Below, piece after piece: positions 1 through 4,043 of a DNA stretch of 7,593 nt. The position numbers were made by a program, and so were the translations under genes. The stretch covers positions 1-7,593 of the forward strand of contig JAJRPH010000296.1 of the NCBI GenBank assembly GCA_024280875.1. Reading direction: 5' to 3'. Origin of the DNA: Deltaproteobacteria bacterium (GTDB lineage Bacteria > Desulfobacterota > Desulfobacteria > Desulfobacterales > Desulfosalsimonadaceae). Below the pieces are notes generated by a model. The model did not search any database. It was not told the DNA's origin and was given only the letters and a program-made list of their open reading frames with translations. Positions within the stretch are counted from its first letter, which is position 1. Every line of letters begins with the position of its first letter.

Positions 1-137
1 CTTCGCCTTTTGCAAGATTTTAATTCATTGGTGATACAGCCATTATTATCTGACATGACTTCATAGGTGGCGGAATGAACAAACCGGTTTTTGATTTCCA
101 TTTTACCAATTTTGACAGACTGAAACATTTGGAACAT
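1..137 (-). CDS. Old Yellow Enzyme-family NADH:flavin oxidoreductase, N-terminal part only
   Basis: The minus strand reads 45 intact codons from an ATG at 137 to the window edge. The peptide contains SVKIGKMEIKNRFVHSATYE followed by MSDNNGCITNEL. This matches the N-terminus of FMN-dependent Old Yellow Enzyme / 2,4-dienoyl-CoA reductase-type proteins: the pattern L.IG.M.LKNRFV.SAT.E...D..G..T..L, which forms the first strand and flavin-binding edge of the TIM barrel. Such enzymes reduce activated C=C bonds in the cytoplasm; the substrate cannot be told from this part. The start is supported by AAGGAGG at 144-150, seven bases upstream of the ATG. The last few residues (KSCKRR) fit the family less well than the preceding ones. 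The gene may therefore be diverged or damaged just beyond the edge, but too little is visible to decide. No neighbour on the same strand is visible. Confidence 0.72.
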   Translation of the reverse strand, partial: MFQMFQSVKIGKMEIKNRFVHSATYEVMSDNNGCITNELKSCKRR

Positions 138-191
138 CAGGTGCCTCCTTTATATTGAATGAAAAAGGATAAATTAATTAATGACAATTAA

Positions 192-218
192 CTTATACAA
201 TTTTTCCAAGTCATTCAA
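192..218 (-). promoter_or_regulatory. Weak candidate promoter for the oxidoreductase gene
   Basis: On the minus strand, TTGAAT (213-218) and TATAAG (192-197) resemble -35 and -10 hexamers. They are separated by 15 bases, shorter than the ideal 17. They lie about 55 bases upstream of the ATG at 137, inside an AT-rich spacer where such matches arise easily by chance. Confidence 0.2.
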
Positions 219-302
219 GAACACCCTCATTTTTTAACGGGTAATTACTCTGATCGATACGGCTATCAAACAGCGAATAATAATTCCGGGGACATATTGA
301 AC

Positions 303-547
303 ATGGAACGAACGACAAGAGCAGTAGCGTCGGGAATCTCGCATCATATGGTTGCGAGGTCATTTATGGCAGGGCAGATTTGGTTAAAAAACCGGAGGAG
401 TGTGCCTGGAGCAGTGCCGGGCTGTATATGAAAGGCAAAGACGATCTCCTTGTAAAAACAAGGCCATTGGGGGAGGAGTCTTTTATTGAAAAAATGGAAC
501 TTATTATGAACCGCAGGCTTGAGACCTCAGAAAACTGGTTTTTCTAG
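303..547 (+). pseudogene. Internally deleted REP-associated tyrosine transposase (Y1/IS200-like) remnant
   Basis: An ATG at 303 opens MERTTRAVASGISHHMVAR, the typical N-terminus of REP-associated tyrosine transposases (R..R.VA.GI.HH.V.R). Around 355-370 the reading frame that matches the family shifts. From 371 a second frame reads RADLVKKPEECAWSSA, then DDLLVKTRPLGEESFIEKME and NRRLE, ending at TAG 545-547. These are the family's C-terminal signatures (RA.LV..PE.Y.WSSA; T.RPLG...F...LE...GR.L). The central region, including the HUH metal-binding motif and catalytic Tyr, is missing. An intact family member is usually about 180-320 residues, whereas only about 20 plus 60 are left here, in different frames. 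It cannot be active. These enzymes act on palindromic REP-type repeats, so the relic marks a past mobile or repeat-associated insertion. Confidence 0.8.
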
Positions 548-721
548 AAAAAACAGGTAGATGATGACCCTTTACTTAATTTCAGTCAATCATCAAAACG
601 TTACGTACAGAGGCAAGCTTGTTGCACGGGTTATGTATGATGTGCCTTTTTTGAAACCTTATCACATGCCACAATTTGATAAATTATAATGCTGCTATCA
701 AACTGTAACAAAAAAATATTC

Positions 722-751
722 TTGACAAATTTATTCTGTCCATTCTAGTAG
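722..751 (+). promoter_or_regulatory. Candidate sigma-70 type promoter
   Basis: A perfect TTGACA -35 hexamer lies at 722-727. The best -10 candidate at allowed spacing is TAGTAG (746-751, 18-base spacer), which is a poor match. If used, it would give the gene at 1043 a 5' leader of roughly 285 bases. The perfect -35 is the only strong feature; the promoter is unproven. Confidence 0.3.
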
Positions 752-845
752 TTAAATTTACACCGGCAAAGACAGAGCAAATTCATAGTCAATATGAGAA
801 TTCAACAGTGCCTGTGCGTCTTGTTGATTGTGGATAATGTCAAAA

Positions 846-869
846 AATATTTGATCACGAATCAATATT
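846..869. promoter_or_regulatory. Imperfect inverted repeat resembling a regulator site
   Basis: The arms AATATTTGAT (846-855) and ATCAATATT (861-869) pair over nine bases with one extra T, around CACGA. The core TTGAT-N5-ATCAA resembles the FNR/CRP-type half-sites TTGAT...ATCAA, but has five rather than the consensus four central bases. It lies about 175 bases upstream of the ATG at 1043 and downstream of the candidate promoter. It could be an operator, a small hairpin or chance in AT-rich DNA. Confidence 0.22.
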
Positions 870-1008
870 AACACTCCCGTAAAAAGCCAGATGTGATGAT
901 ATTAAGACGGGTGTAAACTTGTTTTTGAGTTAATCGTTCGCTTCTTTCTATCCTGGCTTCGTACATTATTAAATCATTTCCCGAATTCTTCTTCCTAGCT
1001 ATATTTTG

Positions 1009-1037
1009 TTCAATATTGAAATATTTCAAAAGGAGGT
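1009..1037 (+). promoter_or_regulatory. Overlapping palindromes abutting a very strong ribosome binding site
   Basis: Two perfect palindromes overlap: TTCAATATTGAA (1009-1020) and TTGAAATATTTCAA (1016-1029). The second runs into the Shine-Dalgarno sequence AAAAGGAGGT (1028-1037), which sits six bases before the ATG at 1043 and fixes that start. In RNA, only one of the two palindromes could fold at a time, and the second would touch the first bases of the Shine-Dalgarno. On DNA they could be a protein-binding site. The Shine-Dalgarno itself is certain; a regulatory role for the palindromes is inference. Confidence 0.45.
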
Positions 1038-1042
1038 AATCA

Positions 1043-3085
1043 ATGGATCTTATCGGTTTAAAAAGAACGCTGACAGTATTTTTCTACGTTGCCCTATTAT
1101 TGCTGCCGTTTAATCAATCAGCATCAGCTGCTGCAAATAGTGATTTAAATGGAAAGTATATTGCCGTAACCCAGCAAACTAATAACTGGGGGAGCCGGGT
1201 ACTTGAGACATTTGACGGAAAAGGCGGTGGGAGTGCTCAAACATTAGAAGCCAGCAATGATTTTTTAAATAACGTATCATTCACATATAACGTCAGTTCT
1301 GACGACACCTACACACTCACGCCCAGCGGATGGGTGACTGGAAACGGCATCATAAGTCCGGACGGCAAAATTGTCTCTCTTATATTTTTTGATGATGATT
1401 TATCCCAGCTTGTTGTTGCAATAAAAAAATCTTCAGGTATGTCGAATACAAAATTCAAAGGTGAGTATATCGTTGTAGATCAAAACACCAAGGGTGATGG
1501 TGTCCGCTTGCTTATAAATTTAAATGGAAAGGGAGGGGGTACTTTTCAGGGATTGGAGGGTCTTGACGGAGAAGCGGCCAGCGGATCAATAACATACTCC
1601 GTCAGTTCTGATGGCTCGTTAACATTCACCGTTCCCGGAGCTTTTACCGGTAAAGGAATTATAAGCCCGGACGGTAAAATCGGCACTATCTTTATTAATG
1701 GCGATGGTTTTTCAGAAATTGCGATCATGATTCAGAAATCCACTGGCATGTCAAACGCGGATTTAAATGGCGACTTTATTTTTGTCGCCCAGAATACTGA
1801 CGATGAAGGGATCCGTATGCTTGCGACTTGTGATGGAAATGGTGGCGGCACGTATCAACATTTAGAAAACTCTTACGGCAGTTTAGACAGCGGAACATTT
1901 ACATACAAGGTCAGTTCGGACGGGACTTATACCCTCACCCCTTCAGGATGGCTGACCGGAAATGGCATTGTCAGTTCAGACGGAAATATCGCGACACTTA
2001 TTTTTTTTGATGATGATTCCTCGGAAATAAGTGTTGGTATTAAAAAATCCGCCGGAGGAGATCCAGACAACGATGGGGACGGCTATACTGAAAGTCAGGA
2101 TTGTGATGATACCAATAATACAATATATCCCGGCGCAATCGAGATATGCGATGATGGCATAGATCAAAATTGTGACGGCTATGATGAAACCAGCATAGAC
2201 GGCCCTACAGCCCCAAGAGGGTTAGCCGCCAATGCAGTATCTTATCGAAAAATCATGTTGAGATGGACGGATCAGTCAACCGATGAAGACGGCTTTAAGA
2301 TTGAGCGTAAAAAGAAATTTTGTAGCGATGACACTTACAACTGGTCACAGATTGCAACCGTTTCTGGTGATAACAAGTATGAAGATGTTGATGACTTTGA
2401 CCTGGATATAAAATATTCCTACCGGGTACGAGCCTATAAAGGATTGGGAAATTCGGGATACAGTAATTGCGGAGTAACAACGACGGCGAGCGCTACCGGA
2501 ACGCCAAGCGCGCCGGTAAACCTTGTGGCAACAAATGTATCTTCTTCAAAAGTGGATCTGACCTGGGACGAATGGTCCACCAATGTAACAGGATTTAAAA
2601 TTTACAGGAAATTGGACAATTCCGGATCATGGACGCTTCTTGCCACAAAAGGGCCAACTACCTTTAACTACAGAGATACCAAGGCTTCTGGCAATCAATC
2701 CACAACCGGTTATTGCTATTATGTGCAGGCGTGCAATGACAAAGGCTGTTCACCCCCCACTTACACGGTTTGCATGCCGTTTAATCCAACAGGTGTAACC
2801 GCCATTGCCGGTTCAAACGGTAAGATCATCCTTGAATGGGAAGACAACAGCGATAATGAGCGGGGCTTTGAAATATACCGGAAAACCGGCAACTGTTCAT
2901 CATCCGCATCATGGGAAAAAATCAAATCTGCCGGAATAAACAGGACAACCGTTTCGGATAAAAAAGACCTGATATCCGGGACAAATTATGCCTATAAGAT
3001 CCGGGCATACTGCCGGTCATGGGGCTTGCCCTATGTATACGGATATTCAGACTGGAGCAATTGCGTTTCGATAAACGCTCCATAA
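1043..3085 (+). CDS. Exported protein: three ~103-aa repeats, MopE-type motif, three fibronectin type III domains
   Basis: The 680-residue product starts with a signal peptide (Lys/Arg at 7-8, hydrophobic 11-22, likely cleavage near ASA-AA at residues 27-31), so it is exported. Residues 32-339 are three tandem repeats sharing G(K/D/E)(Y/F)I, GKGGG or GNGGG, TY.VSSD, a TG(N/K)GI(I/V)S.DG(K/N)I segment and an (I/M)(K/Q)KS.G end. I do not recognise the repeat family. Residues 339-382 form a MopE-type motif: DNDGDGY, DCDD, YPGA.E.CDD.IDQNCDG. Such Asp-rich loops are thought to bind metal ions; MopE itself is a copper-binding surface protein. Three FN3 domains follow at about 387-482, 488-579 and 580-680, each with P.(G/N)L or equivalent, a W in (L.W or LEW), G(F)(K/E)I.RK, and Y.(Y).(V/I)(R/Q)A near the end. 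Nine cysteines in the FN3 part suggest disulfides. There is no membrane anchor or sorting signal at the C-terminus. The likely role is a secreted or surface-attached binding or structural protein; the ligand is unknown. It appears monocistronic and converges with the copper-pump operon. Confidence 0.9.
   Translation: MDLIGLKRTLTVFFYVALLLLPFNQSASAAANSDLNGKYIAVTQQTNNWGSRVLETFDGKGGGSAQTLEASNDFLNNVSFTYNVSSDDTYTLTPSGWVTGNGIISPDGKIVSLIFFDDDLSQLVVAIKKSSGMSNTKFKGEYIVVDQNTKGDGVRLLINLNGKGGGTFQGLEGLDGEAASGSITYSVSSDGSLTFTVPGAFTGKGIISPDGKIGTIFINGDGFSEIAIMIQKSTGMSNADLNGDFIFVAQNTDDEGIRMLATCDGNGGGTYQHLENSYGSLDSGTFTYKVSSDGTYTLTPSGWLTGNGIVSSDGNIATLIFFDDDSSEISVGIKKSAGGDPDNDGDGYTESQDCDDTNNTIYPGAIEICDDGIDQNCDGYDETSIDGPTAPRGLAANAVSYRKIMLRWTDQSTDEDGFKIERKKKFCSDDTYNWSQIATVSGDNKYEDVDDFDLDIKYSYRVRAYKGLGNSGYSNCGVTTTASATGTPSAPVNLVATNVSSSKVDLTWDEWSTNVTGFKIYRKLDNSGSWTLLATKGPTTFNYRDTKASGNQSTTGYCYYVQACNDKGCSPPTYTVCMPFNPTGVTAIAGSNGKIILEWEDNSDNERGFEIYRKTGNCSSSASWEKIKSAGINRTTVSDKKDLISGTNYAYKIRAYCRSWGLPYVYGYSDWSNCVSINAP
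1136..2059 (+). repeat. Three in-frame tandem repeats of ~103 codons
   Basis: The units are residues 32-133 (1136-1441), 134-236 (1442-1750) and 237-339 (1751-2059), of 102, 103 and 103 codons. Units 1 and 3 are closest: both contain TYTLTPSGW.TGNGI and LIFFDDD. Unit 2 has diverged (SLTFTVPGAFTGKGI, FINGDG). DNA identity is visibly lower than protein similarity, so this is an old duplication rather than a recent amplification. The predicted pattern is alternating beta strands with Gly-rich turns. Confidence 0.85.
2057..2188 (+). other. MopE-type Asp/Cys motif (putative metal-binding)
   Basis: Residues 339-382 of the exported protein carry DNDGDGYTESQDCDD, then YPGAIEICDDGIDQNCDG. This is the recurring pattern of the MopE-type putative metal-binding motif found in many deltaproteobacterial and myxobacterial surface proteins, usually next to adhesive or beta-sandwich domains. 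It has three Cys (354, 369, 377) and many Asp. It links the repeat block to the FN3 block. The family name refers to copper, but the DxDGDG loops equally suggest calcium, so the metal is open. Confidence 0.8.
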
Positions 3086-3118
3086 AATTAAAAAAGAACA
3101 AACCTGAATATTTGAGAA

Positions 3119-3173
3119 GGGGGCTTCGCCAAATCCGATGCCCCCCAAATCGGGGGACACCATACCTATTTCG
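3119..3173. repeat. G/C-rich hairpin plus GGGGACACCATAC-type end motif
   Basis: GGGGGC (3119-3124) can pair with GCCCCC (3140-3145). Alternatively CCCCC (3142-3146) can pair with GGGGG (3152-3156). The two folds exclude each other. The second arm continues into GGGGGACACCATACCTATTT. From memory, GGGGACACCATACTTA-like sequences recur next to IS200-like/REP-associated transposase genes in deltaproteobacterial genomes; I could not check this. A related GGGGACA lies at 288-294, just before the transposase relic. The element starts about 34 bases after the stop of the FN3 gene, so it may also help end transcription, although no T-run follows. Confidence 0.4.
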
Positions 3174-3284
3174 TGGCTCACAAAAAGAATATTTTTGGGG
3201 TCTGGTGTTTGCGGATTTGATCACTATATTTACTTTAATGAGGACATTAGTTGCAAACTTGAATCAAATATTAAAATATTATTT

Positions 3285-3399
3285 TTGAAAGGATATTGTC
3301 AAAAACTGATCGACCGCCTGACCGCCAATGCAGGCCTGACCTTTGAAGAGACGGGATAAGGATGCCCCGATTTATTTCCCGGAATTCAAGAAAAAATGA
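3285..3399 (+). pseudogene. C-terminal scrap of an unrecognised gene, frameshifted near its end
   Basis: From 3285 one frame reads LKGYCQKLIDRLTANAGLTFEET and then hits TAA at 3357-3359. If the frame is shifted by one base at about 3354, it continues DKDAPIYFPEFKKK and stops at TGA 3397-3399. Codons from 3306 to 3353 end mostly in G or C, unlike the AT-rich surroundings, and both pieces look like natural protein. The upstream sequence (3180-3284) is AT-rich and has no coding character, and no start or ribosome binding site is evident. I infer the remaining C-terminal tail of a deleted gene, with a one-base frameshift. The family is not recognised. A chance open frame cannot be excluded. Confidence 0.35.
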
Positions 3400-3442
3400 A
3401 TCTTCTTAAAGCATCGTCATTCGATTCTTTAAGAAGTCATTT
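3394..3442 (+). terminator. Long hairpin, probably the terminator of the decayed gene
   Basis: CTTCTTAAAG (3402-3411) pairs perfectly with CTTTAAGAAG (3427-3436). The stem extends outward with AAATGA (3394-3399) to TCATTT (3437-3442), leaving a two-base bulge. It extends inward with ATCG (3413-3416) to CGAT (3422-3425) around a TCATT loop. About 20 base pairs form in total. The outer arm overlaps the TGA stop of the gene scrap, the position expected of that gene's own terminator. The T-run after it is weak (TTTAGTTATTT). A small mobile palindromic element is the alternative. Confidence 0.5.
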
Positions 3443-3494
3443 AGTTATTTAATGACGTCACTGTGTTTCTATGTTTTTCACTGTTTTTTCGTAA

Positions 3495-3517
3495 CGGGCG
3501 GGGATAAACCCCGCCCG
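3495..3517. terminator. GC-rich hairpin at the end of the copper-pump operon
   Basis: CGGGCGGGG (3495-3503) and CCCCGCCCG (3509-3517) form a perfect nine-base stem around ATAAA. It lies 44 bases downstream of the minus-strand stop at 3561 and between two convergent units, as expected for a terminator. There is no T-run on the minus-strand side (TTACGAAAAAAC follows), so it is not a canonical intrinsic terminator. It may stop transcription with help or protect the mRNA 3' end. Confidence 0.55.
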
Positions 3518-3560
3518 GTGCAATCTATCCCGGATTTATTGAGTGTTGCATTTATTATAG

Positions 3561-4010
3561 CTATTTGACTGTATATGTAAAAGAATCAACCAGTTTTTGT
3601 TCTCCGACCAGAGCCTTTGCTTTAACAGAATATTCTCCAGGTTGGGAAAGGTTGACGTCTGCACCGTATCCACCGCTCATTCCCATAGTCATCACCTTTT
3701 GGTCTTTTCCGTCCAGTCCGGTAATCATAAATCCCACCTTACCCGCTTCAACCGCATCGCCCTTTGCGTTTTTGATAAAGAGCATCAAATGATGGGTGGC
3801 GGTCATTTTATCCATATCATGATCCATATTCTTCATGCCTTTCATTTTCTCTCTCATATCAATTAGCTTGTAAACAAAATGATATCCATTGATGTCAGCT
3901 TCATGAATGGGTTTATCAGATGCACAGCAACTATCTGCCGCCGCAGAAAGTATCAGAATACTTAGGCAGAATATTATTGTTAACATTTTGATTATAATAT
4001 ATTTTTTCAT
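3561..4010 (-). CDS. Exported Met/His-rich small protein downstream of the copper pump
   Basis: The 149-residue product has an N-terminal signal peptide (Lys at 2-3, hydrophobic 10-24, possible cleavage after AAA at residue 25; Cys 28-29 follow but do not form a good lipobox), so it should work in the periplasm. Residues 52-76 are dense in metal ligands: M52, M56, M59, M62, H64, M66, M69, H73, H74 and M76. M95, M107, M109 and M111 follow, ahead of a GGYGADV segment (113-119). The second half (about 73-149) reads as beta strands with a G-K-D-G turn and GEYSVKAKA, resembling small Ig-like YtkA/FixH-type domains. That assignment is from memory. The gene lies 33 bases after the pump gene and has its own AAGGAGA (4017-4023) seven bases before the ATG, so co-transcription is likely. 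I infer periplasmic Cu/Ag binding or delivery to the pump, analogous in role to CusF but not recognisably homologous. Confidence 0.82.
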   Translation of the reverse strand: MKKYIIIKMLTIIFCLSILILSAAADSCCASDKPIHEADINGYHFVYKLIDMREKMKGMKNMDHDMDKMTATHHLMLFIKNAKGDAVEAGKVGFMITGLDGKDQKVMTMGMSGGYGADVNLSQPGEYSVKAKALVGEQKLVDSFTYTVK

Positions 4011-4043
4011 GATGTGTCTCCTTGCATTTGTTTTATGTTATAA

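Larger units (their letters stand above)
548..1042. other. AT-rich spacer of about 500 bases without a convincing gene
   Basis: This stretch separates the transposase relic from the FN3 protein gene. No reading frame with coding character is evident. A 42-codon frame at 561-689 lacks a good ribosome binding site and matches nothing I recognise. Visible elements are a TTGACA-type hexamer at 722, an imperfect inverted repeat at 846-869 and overlapping palindromes at 1009-1029, each listed separately. The rest looks like unconstrained non-coding DNA. It may act as a long leader and control region for the downstream gene. Confidence 0.5.

Noticed and set aside
561..689. A 42-codon frame beginning MMTLYLISVNHQ
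   Set aside because: It has only a weak upstream AGG, no family resemblance and lies in debris after a transposase relic. Too weak to call a gene.
829..837. TGTGGATAA, the complement of the DnaA box TTATCCACA
   Set aside because: It is a single isolated copy, expected by chance in a few percent of windows of this size, with no other origin features.
2922..3224. A 100-codon minus-strand open frame over the end of the FN3 gene
   Set aside because: It overlaps the third FN3 domain, which explains the sequence, and has no recognisable motif.
3019..3288. An 89-codon plus-strand open frame crossing the FN3 stop
   Set aside because: It begins inside FN3 coding sequence in another frame and continues through the G/C hairpin; the peptide has no protein-like conservation pattern.
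3453..3460. Perfect palindrome TGACGTCA
   Set aside because: It is only eight bases, and not placed before any gene start. Likely chance.
3565..3866. Plus-strand open frames of 75 and 89 codons opposite the 149-residue protein
   Set aside because: The minus-strand gene has a signal peptide, a ribosome binding site and operon context; the plus-strand frames are its shadows.
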